Assembly (NCBI GenBank): GCA_903928685.1
Contig: CAIYRS010000001.1
Span: 1 to 64,000, forward strand
Direction of reading: 5' to 3'
DNA from: an uncultured Methylococcaceae bacterium
GTDB taxonomy: Bacteria > Pseudomonadota > Gammaproteobacteria > Methylococcales > Methylomonadaceae
Length of the DNA stretch: 64,000 nucleotides
Position numbers and translations under genes: made by a program. This document shows positions 8,149 through 17,154 of the stretch, piece by piece; positions within the stretch are counted from its first letter, which is position 1; each line of letters starts with the position of its first letter. Below the pieces are notes generated by a model. The model did not search any database and was not told the origin of the DNA. It saw only the letters and a list, made by a program, of their open reading frames with translations.

Positions 8149-11016
8149 CTAAAACATCAACTGCTGCCAAACACCCTCAACCTGGGTTTTTATCGCCAGC
8201 ACTTCCGCTTCTGCAATCAATGCTTTCATACCTTGCAAGGCTTGTTTGTGGCCTAAATCGCGGTAACTGCAATAGGCGGTCTTTAATAGCGAGGCGGTAG
8301 TTGCGGACAGTAATTGGCAGTCAGCCAAACTGGCCAATAGCCGATTATTATCGGTATGGGTGGTCAATTGCGGGTAGTCGGCGGCATAGGCCAATACCAA
8401 AAACTGCACCATAAATTCAATATCAGCAATGCCGCCGTTGCCTTGTTTTAAATCGAACAGTCCCGGTGTGGGTTTGAGCAATACCGCGCGCATTTTCTCG
8501 CGCATTTCCCGTACCTCGGTTTTTAAAGGCTCTAAGGCGCGTGGCAAAGATAAAATCCGCTGTCTAATGGCTTGAAAATCGGATTGTAAATGCGGGTCGC
8601 CAGCGACAAAACGGCTGCGGACTAAGGCTTGGTGTTCCCACGTCCAAGCTTGTTGGCGTAAATAATTTTCATAATAATCGATATGGTTTACTAACAGCCC
8701 AGAATCCCCGTTAGGCCGCAAACGCATATCCACCTCGTAACACACGCCAGATAGCAATTGGGTATCCAGTAAATGGCGGACTTTTTGGCCTAGTCGGCCA
8801 TAAAATTGGCTGCAAGCTATGGCTTTTGCGCCGTTGGTTAAAGCCTGTCCGTCTGGATAAGCGCAGATAAATACCAAGTCCAAATCAGAGCCGTAGCCCA
8901 ATTCCAACCCGCCCAATTTACCAAACGCCAATACCGCAAAGCCGGACGCCGCTGCGGAGGCGTTTGGCGGCAAGCCATGTTTTGCCACCAATAACTGCCA
9001 CGCTTGCTGAACAGCTTGTTTAACAAGGCTTTCGGCGATGTAGCTTAAATAATCGCTGACCACCATCACGGGAATAACGTCGCTAATATCTGCCGCTGCA
9101 ACTTTTAAGACCTGTTGTTGCTTAAATTGCCGCAGTGTATTCATTAATTGTTCTTCGTCGGATTGATCCTGCGCTGCCAGTAATTTGCTTAATTGCTTGT
9201 CTAAATCCGCTGCTTGCAACGGTGTAAATAAGCTGCGCGGGTCGACCAGTTCATCAAATAAAATCGGATGCTGTGCTAGATAATCACTGATCCAAGGGCT
9301 AGCGGCGGTTAAGCGTAGCAGTTGCGCCAAAGCATCCGGGTTTTCTGCCAATAATGATAAATACACGGTACGGCCTGCGACCGCCTCAAAAATGGCTAAT
9401 ACCCGTTGTAGGCAGATGTCGGGATGGCTTTGGCTTTTAAGGGCGCGAAGTAATTGCGGCATCAGCCTATCGACCACTTCTGCGCCTTTGCTGCTAAGTC
9501 GCCGGATGGTTGGGGCGTGTTTAAATTGTTTTAAAGCGGCTAAGGCTTCAGCGCTATTTTGGAAACCGTGGTTTTTTAGGGTGACGAGCAATTCAGCGTC
9601 TTCGTTGCTGGCAAACCACATGTTGGCGGCATCATCTGGTGGCTGTTGGTTTGTTAAGGCAAACACTTGCTCAAAAACACCATGCACTTGCGCCCTGACG
9701 GTTGCTAAGGCGGCGGCGAAACTTTCCCAATCGGGGTAATCCAGTGAATACGCCAAACTGGCTTTGGCGACTGGATTGGTTGGCAGGTCATGGGTTTGTT
9801 TGTCTTGATATTGTTGGATGTGGTTTTCAACACGGCGTAAAAAACCATAGCTGGCAATTAACGCCGTCGCATCGGTTTCTGATAACAAGCCAAGTTCGCC
9901 CAGTTTTGTCAGAACCGCAGTAATACTGCGAATTTGCAAGGATTTCTCGGTGCCGCCGCGAATCAATTGGAATGCTTGGCCTATAAATTCCACCTCGCGG
10001 ATACCGCCTTTCCCCAGTTTGATATTGTCCAAACGGTCTTTGCGCTGTAATTCTTGGCTGATTTGGGCTTTTAAAGACCGCAATTCTGCAAACGCGCCGT
10101 AGTCCAGATAGCGGCGATAAACAAAGCGCTGCAACATCGCCATCAATGCTGCGCCAGCGGTAAAATCGCCTGTTACTTGCCGGGCTTTAATCATCGCGTA
10201 GCGCTCCCATTCGCGGGCTTGGGTTAGGTAATAATGCTCCATGCCGTCAAAGGTCATAATGATTGCGCCGCTATCGCCATAAGGCCGTAAGCGAATATCG
10301 GTACGGAACACAAAGCCATCTACGGTGATTTCATCCAAAACTTTCACCAAGCTTTGGCACAGACGGGTAAAAAATTCCCCGTAACTGCTGGCTTTACGGT
10401 CAGGTAACACGCCATCTTCGGGGTAGGCGAAAATCAAGTCGATGTCGGAAGAAAAATTCAGCTCATACGCGCCCAATTTACCCATGCCCAAAACCACCAA
10501 TTGCTGCGGGCTGCCGTCAGCCAACAACGGTGTGCCACGTTTTAGGCAGGCTTGTTGGTATAAAAACGCCAAGGCAGCTTGAATGCAGGTATCTGCTAAC
10601 AGCGATAAATCCATCAGCGTTTCCGATAAATCCGCCCAACCCGCCAAATCCCGCCAAGCAATTCTTAGCATTTCCCGCCGCCGAAATTGCCGTAATTGCC
10701 GCATTAAATCGGCTTCATCTTGGGGCGATAACCCCGCTAAACGCTCGCTGTAACAGTTGTTGTCGTAGTTATTTGCCAAATCGCCGCTGGTGAATAAATC
10801 AACCAGCATTTCCGGCTGGCGGATGCTGTTTTCAGCAACAAATAAACTGGCAGCCCAAACCTTGCTGAGCGCCGTTTGGGTTACGCTGTTGGCATCAAAA
10901 TTAAGCGCGTTGGCGGCAAGGCACTCATGCCATTGTTGTAACAGGCGCAGGGTGGGTTCGCGTAGTTCAATTGGCAGAAAAGCGACGCTGTCGGCGTTAA
11001 CTGGGTTTGCTTGCAT
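8149..11016 (-). CDS. glnE: bifunctional glutamine synthetase adenylyltransferase/adenylyl-removing enzyme
   Basis: Adds and removes AMP on glutamine synthetase in response to PII, controlling nitrogen assimilation. Two nucleotidyltransferase domains are visible: the N-terminal one (de-adenylylation) with VLGMGKLGAYEL and FSSDIDLIFAY, and the C-terminal one (adenylylation) with AFGKLGGLELGYGSDLDLVF. Helical regulatory segments lie between and after. From the ATG at 11016 the length is 955 aa, matching the family. No good ribosome-binding site precedes that ATG, so the start is uncertain. The frame is open to 11139. It stands alone; ilvE, its neighbour in many relatives, is far away here. Confidence 0.95.
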   Translation of the reverse strand: MQANPVNADSVAFLPIELREPTLRLLQQWHECLAANALNFDANSVTQTALSKVWAASLFVAENSIRQPEMLVDLFTSGDLANNYDNNCYSERLAGLSPQDEADLMRQLRQFRRREMLRIAWRDLAGWADLSETLMDLSLLADTCIQAALAFLYQQACLKRGTPLLADGSPQQLVVLGMGKLGAYELNFSSDIDLIFAYPEDGVLPDRKASSYGEFFTRLCQSLVKVLDEITVDGFVFRTDIRLRPYGDSGAIIMTFDGMEHYYLTQAREWERYAMIKARQVTGDFTAGAALMAMLQRFVYRRYLDYGAFAELRSLKAQISQELQRKDRLDNIKLGKGGIREVEFIGQAFQLIRGGTEKSLQIRSITAVLTKLGELGLLSETDATALIASYGFLRRVENHIQQYQDKQTHDLPTNPVAKASLAYSLDYPDWESFAAALATVRAQVHGVFEQVFALTNQQPPDDAANMWFASNEDAELLVTLKNHGFQNSAEALAALKQFKHAPTIRRLSSKGAEVVDRLMPQLLRALKSQSHPDICLQRVLAIFEAVAGRTVYLSLLAENPDALAQLLRLTAASPWISDYLAQHPILFDELVDPRSLFTPLQAADLDKQLSKLLAAQDQSDEEQLMNTLRQFKQQQVLKVAAADISDVIPVMVVSDYLSYIAESLVKQAVQQAWQLLVAKHGLPPNASAAASGFAVLAFGKLGGLELGYGSDLDLVFICAYPDGQALTNGAKAIACSQFYGRLGQKVRHLLDTQLLSGVCYEVDMRLRPNGDSGLLVNHIDYYENYLRQQAWTWEHQALVRSRFVAGDPHLQSDFQAIRQRILSLPRALEPLKTEVREMREKMRAVLLKPTPGLFDLKQGNGGIADIEFMVQFLVLAYAADYPQLTTHTDNNRLLASLADCQLLSATTASLLKTAYCSYRDLGHKQALQGMKALIAEAEVLAIKTQVEGVWQQLMF

Positions 11017-11192
11017 AATTGGGAGGGAGGTATGAGGGTGGGCGATTGTCTCAATAATGGCAAGATTATCGGTAACAAGGCAGTAAAAATAGTGTTGGCT
11101 ATGAACTATAAATGACTGACAAGGCCTCGTATTATGCAATAATGGGCGGCTTGAAGTGTCCCTAATTAAGATAAAGCGAAAAGGTAAACGAG

Positions 11193-11402
11193 ATGATAGA
11201 AATGATTGCCCTAGGAATGTTGTTTGTCGCCGTTATGGCGGGTGTTACTCCCATGATCCAAGAATACAACCTCAATAAACGTGCAGCGCAGTTGCCAGTT
11301 CCGCAAGATGCCACCTTAAGACGCCATTACATCACCGAATTACGCAACCAAAATGCCCGTTTGGCGGCGGCAGTAGAAAAACGCGTGGCACTGGCTAGCT
11401 AA
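11193..11402 (+). CDS. small single-span membrane protein
   Basis: A 69-aa protein with one N-terminal hydrophobic segment (IALGMLFVAVMAGVTPMI) followed by a basic, helical tail ending VEKRVALAS. It is probably anchored in the inner membrane with the tail in the cytoplasm. AAGG lies upstream of the ATG at a workable distance. The family is not recognised. It is divergent from glnE. Confidence 0.6.
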   Translation: MIEMIALGMLFVAVMAGVTPMIQEYNLNKRAAQLPVPQDATLRRHYITELRNQNARLAAAVEKRVALAS

Positions 11403-11429
11403 AATTATTGCCTAGTACGTCCACGACGA

Positions 11430-11456
11430 CATTCCCAAGCATAGCGCTTGGGAATG
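11430..11456. repeat. 11-bp-stem hairpin
   Basis: CATTCCCAAGC at 11430-11440 and its exact reverse complement at 11446-11456 enclose a 5-nt loop. It lies between the small membrane gene and a convergent unknown gene. No T-run follows on either strand. The rest of 11403-11567 shows no gene. Confidence 0.55.
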
Positions 11457-11567
11457 TAAAGCCCCAGAAAGCTAATCAGCTGTAATGTTTACGGCAGGAT
11501 TATCGCAAAGTCCCCAAGCCTTTTATTGAAAATAAAACGGCATATCATCCATATATAAATCATAAAT

Positions 11568-12101
11568 CTACCGTGCTTTGCCTTGGGCGACATCATGCCA
11601 ATACTGGGCGGATGGGGTTGTGACTTTCAGTATCTTGTCTGCTTGATAAGGCGCTTGCCAAAAAATAACCTCGTAGCGTTCGATTGGCTCTGGCTCGTTA
11701 TCGGATTCCGGCAAATCCTCGGCTTCGTTAAATCGACAGGCGGAGTAACGGACGCGATAGCTGCCAGCGGCGATGGGGATTGGTTGCCAGATTTCCCCAT
11801 TCCAGTCGGAAAGTCCCAATTCCTTGCCTTCCGACATGATGAACGAGGCTTCGACGATCTCTTCCCAAGAATCATCAACAGCGGGTTCTTGCTCGGAGAC
11901 TTTTATACAAAGCCTGACATTACCTGTGTGCAGGCCAAAAGTTAAGAACAGTGTTGTCGCTTGCACCGCGCCAAGCAAGCCATTAACTTGCCCAAGGCGC
12001 ACGTTTTCGGCGTAGTCATAGGTGCCCTTGAAATGTATGTACGCCTGTCCGTAATGTGAGAAGACAATGCCGTCAAAGATAGTGGTCATGTTGGGGGTCA
12101 T
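11568..12101 (-). CDS. hypothetical protein
   Basis: A 177-aa soluble protein, mixed alpha/beta in appearance, with no signal peptide. It is acidic in the middle (SDNEPEPIERYE) and has aromatic-rich segments: IFWQAPYQADKI, and YWHDVAQGK at the C-terminus. I do not recognise the family. The next gene upstream on the same strand begins 198 nt away, so it may be a separate unit. A weak GAGA precedes the first ATG; an ATG four codons in is an alternative start. Confidence 0.6.
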   Translation of the reverse strand: MTPNMTTIFDGIVFSHYGQAYIHFKGTYDYAENVRLGQVNGLLGAVQATTLFLTFGLHTGNVRLCIKVSEQEPAVDDSWEEIVEASFIMSEGKELGLSDWNGEIWQPIPIAAGSYRVRYSACRFNEAEDLPESDNEPEPIERYEVIFWQAPYQADKILKVTTPSAQYWHDVAQGKAR

Positions 12102-12212
12102 AATAGATTCTCTACTCTAGGTATGCTGCAAGGCTATATCCAACGTGCTATGTTGGAAGATTTATTTTTTGGAGGGCAAAAATCAATGTGATGCGATTTC
12201 TCAATGTTGGTA

Positions 12213-12233
12213 TTAAAAAACATATTTTTTGAC
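12213..12233. repeat. A/T palindrome near-match, copy 1
   Basis: TTAAAAAACATATTTTTTGA is a near-palindrome preceded by AATGTTGGT. The same core, with the same AATGTTGGT some way before it, recurs at 16998-17017. The rest of the 12102-12298 gap holds no visible gene. Confidence 0.4.
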
Positions 12234-12298
12234 GCCGTTTTCAGATGACCATTTAAATTTTTACTGCTGCCAATTTTTAAAATGCGTTCTAGCGAATT

Positions 12299-12937
12299 TT
12301 AATAACTATCCTTACCAAGTTTGCGGTTAAATTCCACTTTGGTACAGATACGTATTCCTACGTTACTTGGCACTAGCTTTTTCAAAGCCAAGTAAATGTC
12401 ATCTCGATATTTTTTCGGATAGTCACAGCTTAGATAAGCGCGGCCTTCACCAGACTTTGTGATACCTGAGCCGAGTTCATTTAGCCAGTGTCCCTTTCTA
12501 TGGGCATCGGCAGTAAACAGTAAGATTAATTGATGGCGAAAAAAACCATTATCGTCTGCGTGCCTTTCGGTTATCTGTAGCTTTTCCGTTAGGATAAGTT
12601 CGGACAGAGAACTCCACGCATTATACTTTGCCGCACTACCGAAATAAGGCATCACGCTGATTCCAGTGGGGTTAGTGACCATGATTTGTGCGCCATCGTT
12701 AGCGAAGATTTTTTTGCTTTGCCGAGGCAGCGTTGCCAGCATCGCGGTTCCGATAAATGCAAACATGCCACAAAAAATTATCAAAAAAGCGGGTGGGGCT
12801 TTATCAGCTCCCAGAAAATAGAAGGTGCTGGCGATGGCAAGGCATACGATAGCCAATACCAGTTGTGTAAGGATGGCGTCCCATTTTTCCCGATAAATGA
12901 TAATCGAGTCATCTGTAAATTTTACCTGGAGCTGCAT
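12299..12937 (-). CDS. hypothetical membrane protein with two N-terminal spans
   Basis: A 212-aa protein with hydrophobic segments at about residues 25-45 (LTQLVLAIVCLAIASTFYFL) and 50-68 (FLIIFCGMFAFIGTAML). A soluble C-terminal part of about 140 residues follows, with an EKLQITERH region and a positively charged end (NRKLGKDSY). The layout suggests an inner-membrane protein with a cytoplasmic sensing or scaffold domain. The family is not recognised. It is flanked by unknowns and by nrdJb on the same strand. Confidence 0.6.
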   Translation of the reverse strand: MQLQVKFTDDSIIIYREKWDAILTQLVLAIVCLAIASTFYFLGADKAPPAFLIIFCGMFAFIGTAMLATLPRQSKKIFANDGAQIMVTNPTGISVMPYFGSAAKYNAWSSLSELILTEKLQITERHADDNGFFRHQLILLFTADAHRKGHWLNELGSGITKSGEGRAYLSCDYPKKYRDDIYLALKKLVPSNVGIRICTKVEFNRKLGKDSY

Positions 12938-13069
12938 AGCTTAGAGATTTTGAAGGTGAAGCGGGTGAATAAGTTTTCAGGCATAAATCCTGCCAAACCG
13001 CAAAGGATTGGCAGGTTTGTACTTATGTATCCGGCGGCTAGCTTGCGTTGATTAAGTACTTGAGCAGCC

Positions 13070-13768
13070 TTAGCCGCACTTACTATCGCCACAATTCAAA
13101 CAAGTCATACAGCCATCCATTAGCACGACAGCTTTGGTTTGGCATTTGCTGCATAACAAGGCTTGTGCGGGGAATGCGCCTTCGTCATCCAAATTGGTGC
13201 TGTCGGCATAGATAGCATCAAATTCTTGGCGTTTAGCGGCTAAGAAGTTTTTGTGGTCTACGCTGAGTTCTGAGTCTTGCAACATGCCGATGCTTTTTAA
13301 GTGCGATTCAATCGCGCAGCCGATTTCTGCCACTAATGACGGCATAAATACCCCGCCTTTTTTGAAATAACCGCCTTTCGGGTCAAATACCGCTTTTAAT
13401 TCATCCACTAAAAAGCAGGTGTCGCCGCCTTTACGGAACACGGCGGAAATAACCCGCGTCAACGCCAATACCCATTGGAAATGCTCCATATTTTTGGAGT
13501 TGATGAACACTTCATAAGGACGGCGTTCTTCATGCTCGGTGCCTTGGTTCAGAATCATGTCGTTGATGGTGATATATAAGGCATGTTCCGATTGCGGGGT
13601 TTTGATTTTATAAGTCGAACCGTACAAGATTTCTGGGCGTGTCACGTTTTCGTGCATGCTTTCCAAATTGTTGGTTTTCGCTTCAAGTTCGGCTTTATTG
13701 GCGGCGGCTTTGTCGTCTTCAGACAGCACTTTGTAACTGGTGATTTTATTGGCTATTTTGTAGGTCAT
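13070..13768 (-). CDS. nrdJb: B12-dependent ribonucleotide reductase small component, NrdJb (TSCPD domain)
   Basis: A 232-aa protein matching the C-terminal part of class II ribonucleotide reductase, encoded separately in Pseudomonas and relatives as NrdJb. The TSCPD-like core (KGGDTCFLVDELKAVFDPKGG) lies near residues 115-135. A Cys-rich tail (CSKCQTKAVVLMDGCMTCLN, then CGDSKCG) would carry redox-active or zinc-binding thiols that re-reduce the catalytic subunit. The NrdJa catalytic subunit is not adjacent: the upstream neighbour is on the other strand. No cobalamin riboswitch was recognised in the 13769-13996 gap. Confidence 0.75.
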   Translation of the reverse strand: MTYKIANKITSYKVLSEDDKAAANKAELEAKTNNLESMHENVTRPEILYGSTYKIKTPQSEHALYITINDMILNQGTEHEERRPYEVFINSKNMEHFQWVLALTRVISAVFRKGGDTCFLVDELKAVFDPKGGYFKKGGVFMPSLVAEIGCAIESHLKSIGMLQDSELSVDHKNFLAAKRQEFDAIYADSTNLDDEGAFPAQALLCSKCQTKAVVLMDGCMTCLNCGDSKCG

Positions 13769-13824
13769 AAGGTTTTTAGAGAGATAAAGGGGTTAAGAAT
13801 GCACTTTGGTTTTACCAATAATGG

Positions 13825-13846
13825 CTAGCCGGGGAGGTGTGGCTAG
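13825..13846 (+). other. hairpin in nrdJb upstream region
   Basis: CTAGCC (13825-13830) and GGCTAG (13841-13846) pair around a G-rich loop and are followed on the plus strand by TTTTTC. It could be a weak terminator or a structured leader element. No plus-strand gene ends just before it, so its role is unclear. Confidence 0.25.
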
Positions 13847-13996
13847 TTTTTCGGTATTAGCATCAAGTACGTTCGGACAGTGTAGTGTTTGTCGGCAAAT
13901 AAGTTAAGTGCTTTTCGGCATAAACCTTTACATGCGGGGCATCAGCGGTAAATTAGCTAATCAACAGCAAAATAATAATAAAGTGAGAGGCTAAAA

Positions 13997-14374
13997 ATGA
14001 AATTAACTAACGCGTTGCTGCTTTTGGTAGTTATGGCGATGAGCAATACGGTTTGGGCTTATGGGAGCAGTAGCAGCAGCAAAAAAGCCTGCGCCAAACC
14101 GAAGTTTTCTGAATTTACCCCTGCCAATAATGCCCAGATTGCGGTTGGCGGACATTTTTCCTTTGTCGCTTCGGCAAATACCAATCCAGATAGCCTAGAA
14201 GTTACCGTTAAAGGCTCGCCCGTGGCTGTGACGGTGACGCCAAAAAATAGCGGTTTTGCCGTTAATGGCAGTTTGCCAGCTTCTATAGCTGCCGATTTTG
14301 TACGGATCAACATCAGCGCCGATGGCCATAACGACTGCAAGGGCAGTGATGGATGGTTGCTGAAAGTGGACTGA
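13997..14374 (+). CDS. secreted hypothetical protein
   Basis: A 125-aa protein with a clear signal peptide (MKLTNALLLLVVMAMSNTVWA, likely cut after VWA), then a Ser-rich stretch (YGSSSSSKK). A ~90-residue beta-rich domain resembling Ig-like or cadherin-type folds follows (FTPANNAQIAVGGHFSFVAS). Cys residues near both ends of the mature protein (KKACAK and NDCKG) could form a disulfide. GAGAGG precedes the ATG. It is probably periplasmic or exported. Function unknown. Confidence 0.7.
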   Translation: MKLTNALLLLVVMAMSNTVWAYGSSSSSKKACAKPKFSEFTPANNAQIAVGGHFSFVASANTNPDSLEVTVKGSPVAVTVTPKNSGFAVNGSLPASIAADFVRINISADGHNDCKGSDGWLLKVD

Positions 14375-14377
14375 GTA

Positions 14378-14527
14378 TTTGTCCACGAACGGCACGAAAA
14401 GACACGAAAAATAGTTTAGATAGCTTTATCCGATTTTGGCTGGGTATTGTGAAATCGACGCTTAATGGTTTTAAGCCAAATTCAACTCATTTAAGTTCGT
14501 GTTTTTTCGTGCCGTTCGTGGACAAAA
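14378..14527. repeat. inverted-repeat-bracketed element 1 (CACGAA family)
   Basis: The left end (14378-14412) and right end (14496-14527) are ~32-bp inverted repeats, beginning TTTGTCCACGAAC and ending GTTCGTGGACAAA. Each end carries three CACGAA units at 9-10 nt spacing. The ~85-bp interior has no coding sequence. The element fills the space between two convergent genes. Confidence 0.75.
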
Positions 14528-14549
14528 AATAACGACAGCAATCATCAGC

Positions 14550-15206
14550 TTAGGCGTCGCCACCCATCACCATCGCTCCGTATTCTTCTGGGGTAATAGT
14601 GCCGCCCAAGGTTTCGGCGGTATTTTGGTCACGTTTTGGCAAGACATCTTGCAGGGCGTCGATGCGTTTCCATTGTGGTAACGGCGTGGCTTTATCGCAT
14701 TGTGGCGCGTATTTTGATATTTGTAGGCGTTGATAGCGATGGATGTAACGCGGGCAGTTGATGAATACTTCGCTAATGGTCACCCGCACCAGCAATTCTG
14801 CGCCGAAAAAATCGGCAAGCAGTGGATCGTTGTCACTCACTGTAGCCTCGCCATGCACGCGTAGGCGATGCGGGGTTTCAAAATCAATAAACAACAGGCC
14901 GACTTTATTGTTGTTGGTGATGTTGCCCATCGACAAAAACATGCCATTGCCATCGTAACTGGGGAAGACAATGGTTTTGCTGTCTAGCACTTTTACGAAG
15001 CCGACGGTGCCGCCTTTGTATGAACAGCTTGGAAAGCCGCGATGGTCAATGGTGGTCAAAAAGAACAAATCGCGGCTTTCGATAAAGCCTTTATGCTGGT
15101 CATCCATTTCCTCGGCAACGATTATTTGCCCGATGCGTTCCGCCATGTTGCGGGTATCAAATTTGTCTTGAAAGGCAAAATGCTGGTCGCCGTATAAATT
15201 GCTCAT
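14550..15206 (-). CDS. pyridoxamine 5'-phosphate oxidase-like flavin-binding protein
   Basis: A 218-aa protein with the split-barrel FMN-binding fold. The segments FFLTTIDHRGFPSCSYKGG and GNGMFLSMGNI followed by LLFIDFETPHRLRVHGEA are typical of the family that binds FMN, F420 or haem. It is probably an oxidoreductase acting on a small molecule; the substrate is unknown. The ATG at 15206 is chosen because GAGGA lies about 9 nt before it. The frame extends 9 codons further. It follows apbE, an FMN transferase, on the same strand, so both genes concern flavins, which may or may not be coincidence. Confidence 0.8.
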   Translation of the reverse strand: MSNLYGDQHFAFQDKFDTRNMAERIGQIIVAEEMDDQHKGFIESRDLFFLTTIDHRGFPSCSYKGGTVGFVKVLDSKTIVFPSYDGNGMFLSMGNITNNNKVGLLFIDFETPHRLRVHGEATVSDNDPLLADFFGAELLVRVTISEVFINCPRYIHRYQRLQISKYAPQCDKATPLPQWKRIDALQDVLPKRDQNTAETLGGTITPEEYGAMVMGGDA

Positions 15207-15233
15207 CAGTTGTCCTCTGGTATGTGCCATCAA

Positions 15234-16256
15234 TTATTTGATGGTGATTGTCGACAAACTGGTCAACGCAGTGCTGGAAAACTCATTAAACGCTTCGCCT
15301 TGGTGTTCAATAAACAAGGCGGCTATTCCGGCTTTGTTGGCGGCAGCTAATCCGGCTTCCCGTCCTAGGCACATTAATGCGGTAGACCAGGCATCGGCTT
15401 TGGTCGGGTCATCATCAATTACAGTCACAGAAACGGTATTGTGGGTTACTGGTACTCCAACTGTGGCATCCAAAATATGGCTGTAGCGTTTGCCATCAAC
15501 ATCAAAATAATGCCGATACGAGCCGGAAGTCATGATGGCAATCGGTTCGCTGCGGTTGATGGTAACCACTTTCTGCATGGTGCGTTGTTCGGAAACCGGT
15601 TTTTCCAAGGCGACGCGCCAAGGTTCGCCGTCCGGCTTTTTGCCACGGGTTTGCAGTTCGCCGCCAATTTCTACCAAATAATCGTTGATGCCTTGTTGTT
15701 CTAATAAGCTGGCAATGCGTTTTACGCTATACCCTTGGGCGATTGAAGAAACATCCACCGTTAAATTGGGATTGAGTTTGCGTAAATGCTCGGCATCGGT
15801 AATTTCCAATTGCTTAAAACCGACTTGTTGCAGCGTGGCTTTCAGGGTTGCCGCATCGGGTGGCGTTAGTTTATCGCCCTTAAAACCCCATAATTTAAAC
15901 AACGGGTTGATGGTCAAGTCATAACAACCGTTGCTGGCTTCACTGACTACCCGCGCTTGAATAATCAGCTCCACGATTTCACCAGAAACCGCTTGGGGAT
16001 CGGTGGTTTTTACGGCGTTAAATTGTTCAATGAGTGAATCGGGACGGTAATTAGATAGTAATTTATCCAGTCTGGCGAATTCGTCATCCGTGCTTTTTTT
16101 GATGGCAGCGGCATCGGTGTTTTGCCCTGTCCAGTAACTGATATGGTAAGTAGTGCCTTGAGCTGCGCCAGAAAATTTTTGCACTTCTGCGGGCGGTTGT
16201 TGGCAAGCGGCTAAAACTAAGGTGGCGGTGAAGGCCAATAGAGGAGCAATTTTCAT
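15234..16256 (-). CDS. apbE: FAD:protein FMN transferase, lipoprotein
   Basis: Attaches FMN covalently to Thr residues of flavoproteins such as Rnf/Nqr subunits, using FAD and Mg. The N-terminus MKIAPLLAFTATLVLAAC is a lipoprotein signal with the lipobox LAAC, so it is tethered in the periplasm. Family segments: GTTYHISYW; VDVSSIAQGYSVKRI and YLVEIGGELQTRG; and the C-terminal YSHILDATVG with the metal-binding Asp. At 340 aa it is normal length. It precedes the PPOX-like gene by about 30 nt to that gene's preferred ATG. Confidence 0.93.
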   Translation of the reverse strand: MKIAPLLAFTATLVLAACQQPPAEVQKFSGAAQGTTYHISYWTGQNTDAAAIKKSTDDEFARLDKLLSNYRPDSLIEQFNAVKTTDPQAVSGEIVELIIQARVVSEASNGCYDLTINPLFKLWGFKGDKLTPPDAATLKATLQQVGFKQLEITDAEHLRKLNPNLTVDVSSIAQGYSVKRIASLLEQQGINDYLVEIGGELQTRGKKPDGEPWRVALEKPVSEQRTMQKVVTINRSEPIAIMTSGSYRHYFDVDGKRYSHILDATVGVPVTHNTVSVTVIDDDPTKADAWSTALMCLGREAGLAAANKAGIAALFIEHQGEAFNEFSSTALTSLSTITIK

Positions 16257-16277
16257 GTTTGCAAAGATAAGTGAAAG

Positions 16278-16868
16278 TTAGTAATCGTTGGGTAAGCGGG
16301 CGGCAAGTTCATCCCAGGTTATCGGCAAATCAGCCAACACGCTGATTGGTGTAATGCCTTGCAGTTCGTACAATTCGGGTTTGCCGTATTCGTGGTTTTC
16401 TAGTCGGTAGATGGTCAGCACTTTATCGACGGGATGCACCAGCCAGTATTCTTTAACGCCGTGGCGTTCGTAAAGTTGGCGTTTTTTGATTTGGTCGTGG
16501 CTGGCGGTAGATGGCGACAGCACTTCCAAAATCCAGTCTGGCGCACCGCGTACGCCACGTCGGTCAAGTTTGCTGGCATCGCAGACTACCAAAACATCCG
16601 GTTGCACCACGGTATCAATTCGCTCATCGGCTTCATCTGCTTTCGGTAGACGCACATCTACAGGCGCAATAAAGGCGCGGCAGGGTTTGCCGATTAAAGC
16701 ATTGGCGATTTGGCGGTAGATTTCTCCGGCAATATCCTGATGCGGCAAATCCGGCGCGGGCGACATGAAATAGGCTTCGCCATCGATGAGTTCGTAACGG
16801 GCATCGTCCGACCAGTTGAGGTAATCGCCGTAGCAGTAGTAATCTGCATTTTTAAGTGCTAAGCCCAT
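16278..16868 (-). CDS. Uma2 family putative nuclease, copy A
   Basis: A 196-aa PD-(D/E)XK-fold protein of the Uma2/DUF820 family. The nuclease-like core is visible: VQPDVLVVCD, then DWILEVLSPSTASHD and IKKRQLYERHGVKEYW, supplying the Asp, Glu and Lys residues. Role in the cell unknown; the family is common in cyanobacteria and is often mobile or duplicated. It is nearly identical to the copy at 17155-17745, except in a patch near residues 49-57 and a few single sites. The two are separated by inverted-repeat element 2. Confidence 0.85.
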   Translation of the reverse strand: MGLALKNADYYCYGDYLNWSDDARYELIDGEAYFMSPAPDLPHQDIAGEIYRQIANALIGKPCRAFIAPVDVRLPKADEADERIDTVVQPDVLVVCDASKLDRRGVRGAPDWILEVLSPSTASHDQIKKRQLYERHGVKEYWLVHPVDKVLTIYRLENHEYGKPELYELQGITPISVLADLPITWDELAARLPNDY

Positions 16869-16917
16869 AATGTTTATTTTTGTGTAAGGTTTAATAGCAG
16901 GCGTTATATCAGTTTAT

Positions 16918-17139
16918 TTTGTCCACGAACCACACGAAAAGACACGAAAGTTGGTAGTGGTAAAAAATAACGTAATGTTGGTTTTCTAAAGATGGCATCA
17001 AAAAACATGTTTTTTGACTCCTCACTAAATTTATATGTTTCGGCTACTCATACTTTGAGCTGGCGGTGGTTGTATGCAGGACGATTTATTCATCATTACT
17101 TGCAGTAATTTTCGTGCCTTTTCGTGTGGTTCGTGGACG
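16918..17139. repeat. inverted-repeat-bracketed element 2 (CACGAA family)
   Basis: The left end is 16918-16950 and the right end 17109-17139, with the same triple-CACGAA ends as the other elements. The interior includes the 20-bp perfect palindrome at 16998-17017. The element sits exactly between the two Uma2 copies. Confidence 0.75.
16998..17017. repeat. 20-bp perfect A/T palindrome, copy 2
   Basis: TCAAAAAACATGTTTTTTGA reads identically on both strands. A related sequence is at 12213-12233. It lies inside inverted-repeat element 2. Confidence 0.55.
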
Positions 17140-17154
17140 AATGCGTAATATCCG

